Under the pieces are notes generated by a model that was not told the origin of the DNA, did no database searches, and saw nothing but the letters and a program-made list of their open reading frames with translations. Positions 35,348 to 43,779 of a DNA stretch of 64,000 nt are shown here, in pieces. The DNA comes from Cyanobacteria bacterium TGS_CYA1. Its GTDB lineage: Bacteria; Cyanobacteriota; Vampirovibrionia; Obscuribacterales; Obscuribacteraceae. The number at the start of each line of letters is the position of its first letter. Within the stretch, counting starts at the first letter, position 1. The position numbers and the translations under genes are program-made. The stretch spans positions 186,001-250,000 of the forward strand of contig JAHCIQ010000005.1 in NCBI GenBank assembly GCA_026129135.1, given 5' to 3'.

Positions 35348-36071
35348 CCGCTTCCAGCCTATAGAGTTGGTAACTTGAACTATTTTTTCTCGAATTTTTG
35401 CCTTTGTCAGAAACGCCGGCTTTTATTTTGCACATTACTAATTGATGATGACTGTCGTAAGCTTCGCCAGGCAAAACGACGCCGGAGCGGCCGCCCTGAC
35501 GCAGCATTAGTCCGTCTTTGAGCGGATTCAATTCTGCTACCGAATTTATAGATTGCATTTTGCGGATGACAGTGACTTGCGGTTTCAAAAAGTTTACTTC
35601 CGAAGCTCTGATTTGAGGATGGCGATAATCTTTTTTCAAAGCGTCCATGGTAGTAAATACGGTATCACGCACTAAATTCTGGCTGCTTCCTTGCAGATTG
35701 CCCCAACAAGCCCTTGTTTTTCCTTTTTTGGACAGGGTCACAAAAATTCCCTTGATACGTGCGTTGTCCGATGTTGTAGCTGGAGCCAGAGCGCTCATTT
35801 GTTTTGCAAGGTCCTCAAGAGAATCGACCTTCAAACCGCCCATATTAGGAGGGTCCAAAAGACCAAAATGATACCTGACAGTATACATTGCGACTTCGGG
35901 CAAAGAATAATGGATTGCGCCCTTTTGGGACTTTGAAGACTCGTCTGAGCAATTTTTCATGCGCTCGAGCGCAAGCACTGGTTCGCTCAGGCAAGTCCAG
36001 GTAACAACGACGAAGACTGCGATGACACACAGAATCTGATGCGATATAAATTTGGCAATTGGGTTTCGCAT
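35334..36071 (-). CDS. Exported AMMECR1-domain protein
   Basis: Protein of 245 residues with a signal peptide or anchor (about 10-34, C-V-I-A-V-F-V-V-V-T-W). The rest matches the AMMECR1 fold: I-K-G-I-F-V-T-L-S-K-K-G, the signature region T119-R-A-C-W-G-N125 (canonical L-R-G-C-I-G), D-Y-R-H-P-Q-I, V-T-V-I-R-K-M-Q and D-G-L-M-L-R-Q-G-G-R-S-G-V-V-L-P-G. The domain is normally cytoplasmic and of unknown activity, so an exported copy is unusual. Its 3' end overlaps the start of the alpha-2-macroglobulin gene by 14 bases, implying coupled expression. The match is from the order of motifs and is fairly firm. Confidence 0.78.
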   Translation of the reverse strand: MRNPIAKFISHQILCVIAVFVVVTWTCLSEPVLALERMKNCSDESSKSQKGAIHYSLPEVAMYTVRYHFGLLDPPNMGGLKVDSLEDLAKQMSALAPATTSDNARIKGIFVTLSKKGKTRACWGNLQGSSQNLVRDTVFTTMDALKKDYRHPQIRASEVNFLKPQVTVIRKMQSINSVAELNPLKDGLMLRQGGRSGVVLPGEAYDSHHQLVMCKIKAGVSDKGKNSRKNSSSYQLYRLEADVFK

Positions 36072-36175
36072 AAGCCTATTATGATATTTTGGGGCTAACG
36101 CTCTTTGTGCGTGGCGTTCATAATTGGTGAAAACAGGGTGAAAATTCTGTTAGATTAGGCAGCACGAAAAATTTT

Positions 36176-37144
36176 ATGGATAACGATTCGCCCGGTCAAA
36201 TCGAAAACACAGGCAGGCGCCGATTTTTAAAATCGCTGCTAGGTCTTGGCGGCGGCACAGCATCGGCCGAATCCCAGGTCCAACCAGCCCAGGCAAAGAC
36301 TGTCAAAGAAGACAAATCGCACACTGGCGGTGTCCTTTTCTGGACCAATTTGAAAACGGGCAATGTCGGATTTCCAGGCGGGTTGCAAATACCCCACGAA
36401 CGCCCAGGCTCGATTATGAAAATAATCACCGCCGCAGCTTTGCTCGATGAAGGATTGCTCAGTCATCAAGAACTTTTCGATTGTACAGGTTCGGTCAAAG
36501 TAGCAAAACCTGGCGAACCCCAGCAAACTACTTCGTGTCCAGGTCCCCACGGACAGGTGAGTCTCGAGACTGCAATTGGACTTTCATGCAATTGTTTTTT
36601 TGCGCACAACAGTTTGAAATTATCGTCTGCCACCATAATCGGTTATGCGGCTAAATTCGGTTTGGACAGACCAGCTGCCGGTTTTGCACCGGGTGCATTT
36701 CCCAAAACGCCCAAGTCCAGTCTGGTAGATTACGCAATTGGTCTTGCTTCTGACCTGCAACCAAATGCTTTGCAGTTAATGCGATTATCTGCTCTCGTGG
36801 CTCAGAATGGCGAAATAACCCCTTTCAAAAATATGATGGGCGAAGCGGATCCTGAGTTCAAGCTTGTTTTAAAAGACAATACTTTCCACCATATTCAAAA
36901 AGGCATGCAGCTAGTTTGCGAAAAAGGCACTGGCAAAAATCTCGATCCAGAACACAAATTGCATATTGCCGCTAAAACCGGAACCATTCCTCACGGACAA
37001 AAATTCAGGTCATGGATAACTGGCTATTTTCCATACAATAATCCAGACCACGCTTTTTGTTTGTATGCACCGTCTGGAAGAAGCGTCGAGAGCGCTATTC
37101 CCCAGGCGCGTCTTCAACTGCAGAAGTTTTTGAATTTGAATTAG
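36176..37144 (+). CDS. Tat-exported penicillin-binding-protein-like transpeptidase
   Basis: Protein of 322 residues. T-G-R-R-R-F-L-K and the following glycine-rich hydrophobic stretch look like a Tat signal, which is rare for this family. The transpeptidase motifs are all present: S79-I-M-K82 in P-G-S-I-M-K, S137-C-N139 in G-L-S-C-N-C and K267-T-G269 in A-A-K-T-G-T. The domain is minimal, lacking the N-terminal pedestal of class A/B PBPs. It is followed by a SpoIID gene whose start lies five bases after the stop, and is divergent from the AMMECR1/alpha-2-macroglobulin operon. It probably acts on peptide stems of peptidoglycan; a carboxypeptidase or a degenerate transpeptidase is equally possible. 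Confidence 0.82.
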   Translation: MDNDSPGQIENTGRRRFLKSLLGLGGGTASAESQVQPAQAKTVKEDKSHTGGVLFWTNLKTGNVGFPGGLQIPHERPGSIMKIITAAALLDEGLLSHQELFDCTGSVKVAKPGEPQQTTSCPGPHGQVSLETAIGLSCNCFFAHNSLKLSSATIIGYAAKFGLDRPAAGFAPGAFPKTPKSSLVDYAIGLASDLQPNALQLMRLSALVAQNGEITPFKNMMGEADPEFKLVLKDNTFHHIQKGMQLVCEKGTGKNLDPEHKLHIAAKTGTIPHGQKFRSWITGYFPYNNPDHAFCLYAPSGRSVESAIPQARLQLQKFLNLN

Positions 37145-37148
37145 AACA

Positions 37149-38249
37149 TTGAAAGATCTTTTTTGCCTGCTCATCTTTTTTATTCTGACCATCGAATCTG
37201 CGCTCGCATTACCGCGCACGGTAAGTGTCATTTTGAAAGACAAGAATGACCGCTGCGACAAGATTGGCTTAACAGCACCGTTTCGAGTCAAAGACAAAAC
37301 ATTCGGACGAGGCAAATTTGTTTTGCAAACTACAGACAACGACGAAGTCGAGCTGTTCGAAATACTCGCACGCAAAACTCTGGTCAAGCAACGCGTTATC
37401 GAAATCACTCCAGTACTTAGCGGTGTCAGGCTTGGCGAGCGCAAATACGCAGGTGTTTTGAAAGTCAGAGCGAACAAATATCTTGAAGTAATAAATATAG
37501 TTCCAAGCAAAGACTATGTCGAAAGCGTCGTAGGAAGCGAGCTTCCGCCCCACTTTGAAGACGAAGCCTATAAAGCTTTAGCTGTTTTGACTTTGACCCG
37601 ACTCGAATTATTAGGTGCTTCATCCACCAGACTCGCAACATCTATAGTTGATTCGACCCAGTACGAAAATTACACCGGATTACAAGCAGTCTCGCCCCGG
37701 ATCAAGTCCTGCGTGCAGGCAGTAATTAATAAGCGTTTGTTTTACGGCAGTCATCAAGCGCCCAAAGTCTATTACCATTCAGCCTGCGCTGGTGGCACGT
37801 CAAGCGCCGAATCTGTTTTTGGAGAGGGCGGTCGCGGCTTGAAATATCTCAAAGGAGTCAAATGCGATTATTGCCAGGAGTCTCCATTCTGGAGGGAAAA
37901 AGAGCATAACGTTCCGCGCCAGAAATTTTTAAAGCTCTTTGGCGGCAAGTTTCCAACAGTCGAAGAGTCGGACAAAGAGGGGCGTCCGACCCGTATAGCT
38001 TTCAATAATAAGAAGTCTTCTGGCTACAAAGTCTGGCTGAGCCTTGGTCGTACATTTGGTTGGGGCGCGGTGCCTGGAAACAAGTATAATTTCTCTGACA
38101 GCCCGGACCCCAAGTTCGTTGTTTTGCGCTCGCGCGGGGCAGGACATGGTGTAGGGCTTTGTCAGTGGGGAGCCAACGAACAGGCAAAACAAGGCAAGAC
38201 TTATCGCGAAATCCTCAAATTTTATTTTCCAGACTGCCAAATTCGGTAA
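37149..38249 (+). CDS. SpoIID/LytB-domain protein
   Basis: Protein of 366 residues beginning at a TTG, with a signal peptide (about 1-21, ending A-L-A-L-P). SpoIID signatures are P-S-K-D-Y-V-E-S-V-V-G-S-E-L-P, Y-H-S-A-C-A-G-G-T-S-S-A-E-S-V-F and the C-terminal G-A-G-H-G-V-G-L-C-Q-W-G-A. SpoIID enzymes are lytic transglycosylases that act on denuded glycan strands, and family members occur in non-sporulating bacteria and cyanobacteria. Paired with the transpeptidase-like gene it suggests a two-step wall-remodelling unit: peptide removal or linkage followed by glycan cleavage. Confidence 0.9.
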   Translation: MKDLFCLLIFFILTIESALALPRTVSVILKDKNDRCDKIGLTAPFRVKDKTFGRGKFVLQTTDNDEVELFEILARKTLVKQRVIEITPVLSGVRLGERKYAGVLKVRANKYLEVINIVPSKDYVESVVGSELPPHFEDEAYKALAVLTLTRLELLGASSTRLATSIVDSTQYENYTGLQAVSPRIKSCVQAVINKRLFYGSHQAPKVYYHSACAGGTSSAESVFGEGGRGLKYLKGVKCDYCQESPFWREKEHNVPRQKFLKLFGGKFPTVEESDKEGRPTRIAFNNKKSSGYKVWLSLGRTFGWGAVPGNKYNFSDSPDPKFVVLRSRGAGHGVGLCQWGANEQAKQGKTYREILKFYFPDCQIR

Positions 38250-38258
38250 CATAATCAA

Positions 38259-39455
38259 ATGCAAACAGAACTAGAAAAAAAACAACTCGCTCGCTTCGCC
38301 TCTCAGAAAGCGGCTCAATTCAGAGAGTCTGTCATCCGAGAGATGTCGCGATTAGCTGCGCAATTTGGCGCTATCAACCTCGCGCAGGGACTGCCTGATT
38401 ATCCGGCTCCTGTCGAATTGAAACAAGCCGCTCACGATGCCCTTTTTGCCGACGTAAATCAATATGCTATCACCTGGGGCGACAAGCTTTTGCGAGAAGC
38501 AATCGCTGAAAAAGCGCTTGCGTACAACAAAATCAAATGCGACCCCGAGACTGAGATTACAGTTACTTGCGGCGCCACAGAAGCAATGATCGCAACGATG
38601 CTGGCTCTTGTAGACCCTCACGAAGAAGTCATCGTTTTCGAGCCCTTCTATGAAAACTACAACCCGGACACCATCTTGTCTGGCGCCACTCCACGCTATG
38701 TCAAAATGCGCGCGCCAAATTGGACTTTCGACGAGAAAGAACTCGAAGCTGCTTTCAATGACAAAACTCGCGCAATCATAATCAATACTCCACATAATCC
38801 CACTGGCAAAATTTTCGACAAAGAAGAATTGCAAGTAATTGCTCGTCTTTGTCAGAAATGGGGCGTGCTTTGCATAACAGACGAAATTTACGAACACATT
38901 TTGTACGATAACAAAGTCCATGTATCGCCAGGCGCATTGCCTGGGATGGAAGACTTGACCGTATCGATTAACAGTTTGTCTAAAACTTATAGTGTCACCG
39001 GATGGCGCGTGGGCTGGGCTATTGCAAATAAAAGTCTTACTCAGCATATTCGCAAAGTGCACGATTTCTTGACCGTAGGCTCACCTGCACCACTGCAAAG
39101 AGCCGCCGTCACAGCGCTCAAACTGCCTCAAAGTTTTTACGACGAGCTCAGTGTCGAATACAACCAGCGTCGCCAGTCGATGTTGAATACACTTGACGCA
39201 GCAGGAATTCCATATTTCAAACCTCAAGGCGCGTATTACGCTTTTTGCGATATCAGCTCATTTGGCTACGATAGCGACATCGAAATGATGAATTATCTAG
39301 TCAAAGATGTGAAGGTCGCGGTGGTTCCTGGTTCGAGCTTCTTCCACGATCCAGTGGAAGGAAAAAAATATGTTCGCATGTGTTTCAGCCGCAAAATGGA
39401 AACAATGGAACTGGCGCACAAATATTTGCTCAACGTCAAAAAGAAAGGTGCTTAG
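38259..39455 (+). CDS. Class I/II aminotransferase (PLP-dependent)
   Basis: Fold-type I aminotransferase of 398 residues. The PLP lysine is K242 in N-S-L-S-K-T-Y-S-V-T-G-W-R, with the substrate-binding region N-T-P-H-N-P-T-G (176-183) and T-D-E-I-Y-E-H (207-213). The N-terminal A-I-N-L-A-Q-G-L-P-D-Y and the overall pattern are closest to the kynurenine/glutamine transaminase and methionine aminotransferase branch. Amino-group transfer between an aromatic or sulfur amino acid and a 2-oxo acid is the likely reaction. It begins ten bases after SpoIID; the functional link is unclear and it may simply be downstream. Confidence 0.88.
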   Translation: MQTELEKKQLARFASQKAAQFRESVIREMSRLAAQFGAINLAQGLPDYPAPVELKQAAHDALFADVNQYAITWGDKLLREAIAEKALAYNKIKCDPETEITVTCGATEAMIATMLALVDPHEEVIVFEPFYENYNPDTILSGATPRYVKMRAPNWTFDEKELEAAFNDKTRAIIINTPHNPTGKIFDKEELQVIARLCQKWGVLCITDEIYEHILYDNKVHVSPGALPGMEDLTVSINSLSKTYSVTGWRVGWAIANKSLTQHIRKVHDFLTVGSPAPLQRAAVTALKLPQSFYDELSVEYNQRRQSMLNTLDAAGIPYFKPQGAYYAFCDISSFGYDSDIEMMNYLVKDVKVAVVPGSSFFHDPVEGKKYVRMCFSRKMETMELAHKYLLNVKKKGA

Positions 39456-39652
39456 ATTCGAGCCAGCTTTAGAGAATACAAAAATCTCACGCAGTTTGTA
39501 AGGTCTCTTTTTGCTCCTGATTCTGCCACTAGTAAAGTTGGATCACTTTTCTCACGATCGCATTTTGAAAGCCTTGCTGGGCGCTACTTTCCAGCGCCTC
39601 AAAAACCGCTCATTCTAGGCAAGAAAAAGGCAGTATTCACGACTGGCTGCAT
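39456..39652. other. Convergent intergenic region without a gene
   Basis: About 200 bases between the aminotransferase and the TMEM14 gene. I see no reading frame with a start and ribosome-binding site. A small hairpin around GGCGCT/AGCGCC (39580-39598) lacks a T tract on the plus strand, so it is not called a terminator. Confidence 0.5.
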
Positions 39653-39991
39653 CTAGCCCATTTCTTTGAATAAAATAACTGCAAGAAAAGCCATTGCCGG
39701 AACAAGAATAATCATCATCACCAGGTTAGGCATGACCTTCTTGGTTTTAGCAAAACGCACAGAAAACATCGTGTCGAGCAGAAACATCAAAACAAGTCCT
39801 GCAATAATTCCAATTTTGGCAGTCTCTGTAGCAGATGCAAGATAAGCAGTCACGCCAAGTAGTGCGCCTGACACAAGCCCCATAATGAGCGAGACTTTGC
39901 TTTGAGCCTTGACAAAGCCCATAACGCCGCCGAGCACAACAAAAACAGCAACGGCAGCAATGACAAAATGAGCGTATGGCTGAAGCATCAT
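39653..39991 (-). CDS. TMEM14-family small membrane protein
   Basis: Protein of 112 residues with four hydrophobic helices and the family features G-G-V-M-G-F-V-K-A-Q-S-K-V-S-L-I-M-G in helix 1-2 and R-F-A-K-T-K-K-V-M-P near helix 4. TMEM14 proteins occur in cyanobacteria, plants (FAX-type fatty-acid exporters) and animals. In bacteria the role is not settled; fatty-acid or small-molecule export is a reasonable guess by family. It is flanked by about 200 bases downstream without a gene (39456-39652), where I see only a weak hairpin. Confidence 0.85.
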   Translation of the reverse strand: MMLQPYAHFVIAAVAVFVVLGGVMGFVKAQSKVSLIMGLVSGALLGVTAYLASATETAKIGIIAGLVLMFLLDTMFSVRFAKTKKVMPNLVMMIILVPAMAFLAVILFKEMG

Positions 39992-40124
39992 AGTTTCCTT
40001 TCTATACTTGAATTACAAAGCCTAGTCTAAAGCGCACACTTATTAGATACAATTGCTTGACTTTTAGACCGGCACAATTCAAAGTAAATTTACTCTATGG
40101 AATCCCCCGATAGGCGGTTTTGAC

Positions 40125-40970
40125 ATGCAAAACAAACGGCTCTTTTCCGTGCTCAATTCTTTAGTGCTAGCAGCGACACTATATCTGGTGCCACCAGCTT
40201 TTGCAGCCGATTCCAAAGCGCAACCCTTGATTGGCATTGCGATGGATTACGAGGAAGACAAGAATGATCCCAAGCAAATAAAGACATACGAGGTCTACAA
40301 AACATATGTTGACGCGGTCAGCCAGGCAGGCGGCATTCCCGTTTTACTTCCGCCTGTAGACGACGACAAACTGAAACAAGTTTTCGACCGTCTAGATGGC
40401 GTGGTACTTGTCGGCGGGGCTGATTATCCTTCTTCTTATTACAATCAGCCCAAACACGAAAGTGCCGATGAAATGCATCCAATTCGTGCAGACTTCGATT
40501 TGCGTCTGGCTAAAATGGCTCTGCAAGACAAGTTCAAGCCAGTGCTTGGAATTTGCGCCGGCTGCCAGATTTTGAATATTGCTGGCGGCGGCTCGCTAAT
40601 TCAAGATATTCCTTCGCATGTAAAAGAAGGCAAGACTTTGCACAGACGCCCAGCGGGATACTCTAAAACAGTGCCTTTCAAGCATACTGTCAAAATCGAT
40701 AAAGAAAGCAGACTTGGCTCGATTTACGGTGTCGAACAATTATCGGTTCCAACTTCACATCATCAATGCGTAGATAAAGTTGCGAACAATTTCACCGTTG
40801 TCGCACACGCCGAAGATGGCATGGTCGAAGCAATAGAATCGAACGACCAAAGCCGATTTCTATTTGGCGTTCAGTGGCATCCAGAGCGTGATTTCGAAAG
40901 CAATCAGAAACTGTGGAAAACTTTCATCAACAAGTGTTCGACTTACAAAATCAGTCAGTCTCAACCTTGA
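40125..40970 (+). CDS. Exported class-I glutamine-amidotransferase-like hydrolase (peptidase C26/PuuD type)
   Basis: Protein of 281 residues with a signal peptide (about 1-28, ending P-P-A-F-A-A). The C26 fold follows: P-L-I-G-I-A-M-D-Y, L-V-G-G-A-D-Y, the nucleophile C144 in L-G-I-C-A-G-C-Q-I-L-N and H252/E254 in Q-W-H-P-E. PuuD-type enzymes cleave gamma-glutamyl amides (for example gamma-glutamyl-GABA) and are normally cytoplasmic. Here the signal peptide places it in the periplasm, so the substrate may be a gamma-glutamyl peptide or wall fragment. Its 3' end overlaps the convergent phosphatase-like gene by 20 bases. Confidence 0.87.
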   Translation: MQNKRLFSVLNSLVLAATLYLVPPAFAADSKAQPLIGIAMDYEEDKNDPKQIKTYEVYKTYVDAVSQAGGIPVLLPPVDDDKLKQVFDRLDGVVLVGGADYPSSYYNQPKHESADEMHPIRADFDLRLAKMALQDKFKPVLGICAGCQILNIAGGGSLIQDIPSHVKEGKTLHRRPAGYSKTVPFKHTVKIDKESRLGSIYGVEQLSVPTSHHQCVDKVANNFTVVAHAEDGMVEAIESNDQSRFLFGVQWHPERDFESNQKLWKTFINKCSTYKISQSQP

Positions 40971-42474
40971 ACTGATCAAGCACTTTACCATCGTCTGAAA
41001 TTTGGCTCACAGAAAGAGTCTTATCGTTGATGTTGCAGAAAGTAAAAGAGTGCATGCCGTGAATGAACTTATGGCATGCTTCGGATTCTTTGGGCAAGAA
41101 TGGGGCTCGGCGATACAAGCTGGCACCACCACCGCCGCTCACGATATAGAGCACGCCTTTCATCTTGGGCTGTGTGGTTCCATTGAATTTGGTATCTAAA
41201 ATAAAGTCACCAGTAACGGTACCATTTCCATTCATCATTGGAATGCCATCTTTGTTTGTCTTCGCTTTGAATTTTAGCGGAAAGTATCTTTGATAGTTGT
41301 GCGCATGACCACACCACACAACTTGCACGCCGGTGCGCTCGAAGATATCGCACAAAAGACGCATGCGATGTTCGGAATGGTGATAGATATCGATGCTGAA
41401 TGGTGGCTGATGGAAAGAAACAAATTTCCAGGTAGCTTTCGATTTGGTCAAATCATCTTCGACGTAGGTACGCAATTTTTCATCGCCCCAGTGCATGTAT
41501 TCGTTGCCATCAAGTATGAGCCAGTGCGAATTGCCGTAATCGAAAGAATAATTGCCTATCTGCGGATAACGTTTGTCAGCCGCTTTCAGAAAATTGGTGA
41601 CATTTGTCTCATCGCCTACAAGCGGCAAAACATTGCGTGTGGACTGCCCGATTTTGTAATCGAACTTAGGCCCATTAAAAGGAAGCGACCAGAAAATGTA
41701 ATAGCCAAGCGCATCTGGAAAACGATTTAAATCGGTCCCTTTCCAGCTCGTAGTCATCGCTATGTCGTGATTACCAAGCGCAGTCATTACGAGTGACGAA
41801 CTCAAAAGCGGACCGCCTTTGTCTGGTGATGCTTCTTGCGAATTGACTATCGGAAAGAATCTAGCTAAATACTGCGAAATTCGACCCTGGTCATAAGTAA
41901 TGTCGCCGGGCATAACGACCAGGTCTGGCTTGCGCTGCGTGACTTGATAGATGACTTTTTTCTCGCCAGCAGAGCCGGCGCCCACATCGCCAAAAACAGC
42001 AAAGCTGTATGGTTGATTGAAAGACTTGCGTGCTGTGGCACTTCCATTGAATGCAATACTGCCGTTGCGCAACACTTTGTAGCTGAATTTTTCGCCCGGA
42101 GCGAGACCTTCGATTTTTACTGTGTATCTATAAAAAGGAACGTTTTCGACTTTGCCTACGAAAAACGCTTGGACAGATTTTGAACTGCTCCACTTAGATG
42201 CAGACTGGCTCTTGCTTTGAACCTGCCATTTTTCGCCTTTGCCATTGTTTGTGGTGAACCATATAAGTTCGAGCGATTCTTGTTTGGCAAGCACAGCCTG
42301 ACTTGCACTTTCACCAAGCTGCAAATAAGGCTTGACAAGAAACACTTCCTGCGCGGAAGCTCCAGCCTGCTTTTGTTCGGTCTCACCCGTCTTTGTATCG
42401 GCGATTGCCGATAATGGAGAGAGAACTAAGAGCTGGAATAACGCCAGCCAGGCTACCAGAGCGTTTTTCTTCAT
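40951..42474 (-). CDS. Purple-acid-phosphatase-like metallophosphoesterase
   Basis: Exported protein of 507 residues from the ATG at 42474, which gives a clean signal peptide (K-K-N-A-L-V-A-W-L-A-L-F ... A-I-A-D); an ATG at 42516 would run into the tRNA-Phe gene. An N-terminal fibronectin-like domain (L-I-W-F-T-T-N, Y-R-Y-T-V-K-I-E-G-L) precedes a metallophosphoesterase domain with F-G-D-V-G, P-G-D-I-T-Y-D, A-L-G-N-H-D, F-H-Q-P-P and W-C-G-H-A-H-N-Y-Q-R. This is the plant-type purple acid phosphatase layout. It would hydrolyse phosphoesters outside the cytoplasm and adds to the PhoD gene at 21209. Confidence 0.9.
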   Translation of the reverse strand: MKKNALVAWLALFQLLVLSPLSAIADTKTGETEQKQAGASAQEVFLVKPYLQLGESASQAVLAKQESLELIWFTTNNGKGEKWQVQSKSQSASKWSSSKSVQAFFVGKVENVPFYRYTVKIEGLAPGEKFSYKVLRNGSIAFNGSATARKSFNQPYSFAVFGDVGAGSAGEKKVIYQVTQRKPDLVVMPGDITYDQGRISQYLARFFPIVNSQEASPDKGGPLLSSSLVMTALGNHDIAMTTSWKGTDLNRFPDALGYYIFWSLPFNGPKFDYKIGQSTRNVLPLVGDETNVTNFLKAADKRYPQIGNYSFDYGNSHWLILDGNEYMHWGDEKLRTYVEDDLTKSKATWKFVSFHQPPFSIDIYHHSEHRMRLLCDIFERTGVQVVWCGHAHNYQRYFPLKFKAKTNKDGIPMMNGNGTVTGDFILDTKFNGTTQPKMKGVLYIVSGGGGASLYRRAPFLPKESEACHKFIHGMHSFTFCNINDKTLSVSQISDDGKVLDQFKVETD

Positions 42475-42484
42475 AAAATAAATT

Positions 42485-42557
<73 letters not shown>

Positions 42558-42649
42558 GAGTGTCATCCGTACTAAACGGAAAACCACTATAACACAGTCT
42601 GGCATTAGCTCGCCTGTGCAAAAGGCTTCTTAGCATCTAGCGAAAAGAC

Positions 42650-43297
42650 CTAATAGGAGCTAGCGACGGCAGGTTCAGCGAGTATACGATTGTAAAGTCC
42701 GGCAATACGCAGGCCACCAGCCGCTCTTCGTACCAAATAATCTGTTTCGATTTGTTCTTTGACAGGATAGGGGTTATTGGGATGCAAACCGTTACTTACA
42801 AGAATACCCTTGACGGCAACAACGATGCTCTTGTCCTGATTCACAGCTATTGGCTCTACCGATATCGGTTGAAACGACATAGTGACGTTTCCATTTAAAA
42901 TTTCACGCGATCTATCGGGAGACCAGAATATTTTTTCGAATTCACCAGCTGCGTTACTGGTCATCCATTTGTGCGCTTCAATATGACTCTTGTGGGCTGT
43001 GGTAGGGCTAAAATCCATCGAGCCTTGCATCCACCACTTTACGAATTCAGTAGCTAATTTGGGCGTAAGCATTTCGCCATTTTCTTCTGTTACGTCGGGT
43101 TTCTCACCATTAGCATTTTGACCGTCGCCATTTTTTGCAATAGCTTCTGCTTGCTCAGCCGATACTGGAGGCTCTTCTTTAATGCCGTGTCCTGAGCCAG
43201 CTACAAAAGCAGCAATGAAACCAAGAGCCACAAGTCCAAGCAGAATCTTATCCTGCATGACCTTTTGAATGATTGCCCGACAAATTTCGACGAACAT
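42650..43297 (-). CDS. Membrane-anchored protein with a WWMQ-type domain
   Basis: Protein of 215 residues from the ATG at 43297, which has a GGAG ribosome-binding site (an ATG at 43336 is less likely). One membrane helix (about 18-34, L-L-G-L-V-A-L-G-F-I-A-A-F-V-A-G) is followed by an acidic linker and a domain containing A-T-E-F-V-K-W-W-M-Q-G-S-M-D-F. A very similar segment, A-K-E-F-A-T-W-W-M-Q-K-G, occurs after the anchor of the TPR protein at 54345-55943. The shape (helix, then W-W-M-Q, then strands such as I-V-V-A-V-K-G-I-L-V) is reminiscent of NTF2/VirB8-like periplasmic domains, but I cannot confirm this. Function unknown. Confidence 0.68.
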   Translation of the reverse strand: MFVEICRAIIQKVMQDKILLGLVALGFIAAFVAGSGHGIKEEPPVSAEQAEAIAKNGDGQNANGEKPDVTEENGEMLTPKLATEFVKWWMQGSMDFSPTTAHKSHIEAHKWMTSNAAGEFEKIFWSPDRSREILNGNVTMSFQPISVEPIAVNQDKSIVVAVKGILVSNGLHPNNPYPVKEQIETDYLVRRAAGGLRIAGLYNRILAEPAVASSY

Positions 43298-43434
43298 GAC
43301 TTGACTCCGATGAAACTTATACAAATATTGCAGCAAAAACGAAAAAAAATAAATGGGATTTCTCCCCCAACAGATAGATTCTGGTTATTTAACTTATACG
43401 CGCGAGTGCAGAAAAGTATCTAGAATATCTAAAG

Positions 43435-43746
43435 ATGATTGACGACGAAGATAAAGCAATGGAATCTGGCGGGCAGGCGAAAAGCACTGCCGTAGCTTCG
43501 CGCCCGGACTATACGGCATACACTATCAAATTGCCAACAGACCAGCTAGCGGCTCTTCAGTCAATCTGGCTCGAATTGAAGCGTTTATACGGAGCTAATT
43601 CACCAGACAAAAGCGGCATGATCGAAGCTGCAGTCGACTCCTGGCTGAAGCGTTGGGATAGCGAAGACCGCGACCAGCTTCTTGCCGAATTGCTTGAAAT
43701 TCGCCGCAACACACGTGCTCGTCAATATAAGAAGCCTAAACCTTAG
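43435..43746 (+). CDS. Small hypothetical protein, possibly ribbon-helix-helix
   Basis: A 103-residue protein. After a polar N-terminus, Y-T-I-K-L-P-T-D-Q-L-A-A-L-Q-S-I-W followed by a helix and S-G-M-I-E-A-A-V-D-S-W-L resembles a ribbon-helix-helix DNA-binding unit (strand, helix A, turn, helix B). The C-terminus is strongly basic (R-R-N-T-R-A-R-Q-Y-K-K-P-K-P). No toxin-like gene adjoins it. A DNA-binding regulator is plausible; the call rests on pattern only. Confidence 0.6.
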   Translation: MIDDEDKAMESGGQAKSTAVASRPDYTAYTIKLPTDQLAALQSIWLELKRLYGANSPDKSGMIEAAVDSWLKRWDSEDRDQLLAELLEIRRNTRARQYKKPKP

Positions 43747-43779
43747 GTCTTTAAATCGTATTCCGATATCGGTTTGTAA

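Noticed and set aside
39576-39598. Hairpin between the aminotransferase and TMEM14 genes as a terminator
   Set aside because: The stem is short, two alternative pairings compete, and there is no T tract after it on the plus strand; on the minus strand the T run precedes it.
43435-43746. Lone gene as part of a HicAB-type system with the protein at 62295
   Set aside because: They are 19 kb apart, share only a general ribbon-helix-helix look, and no HicA gene is present.
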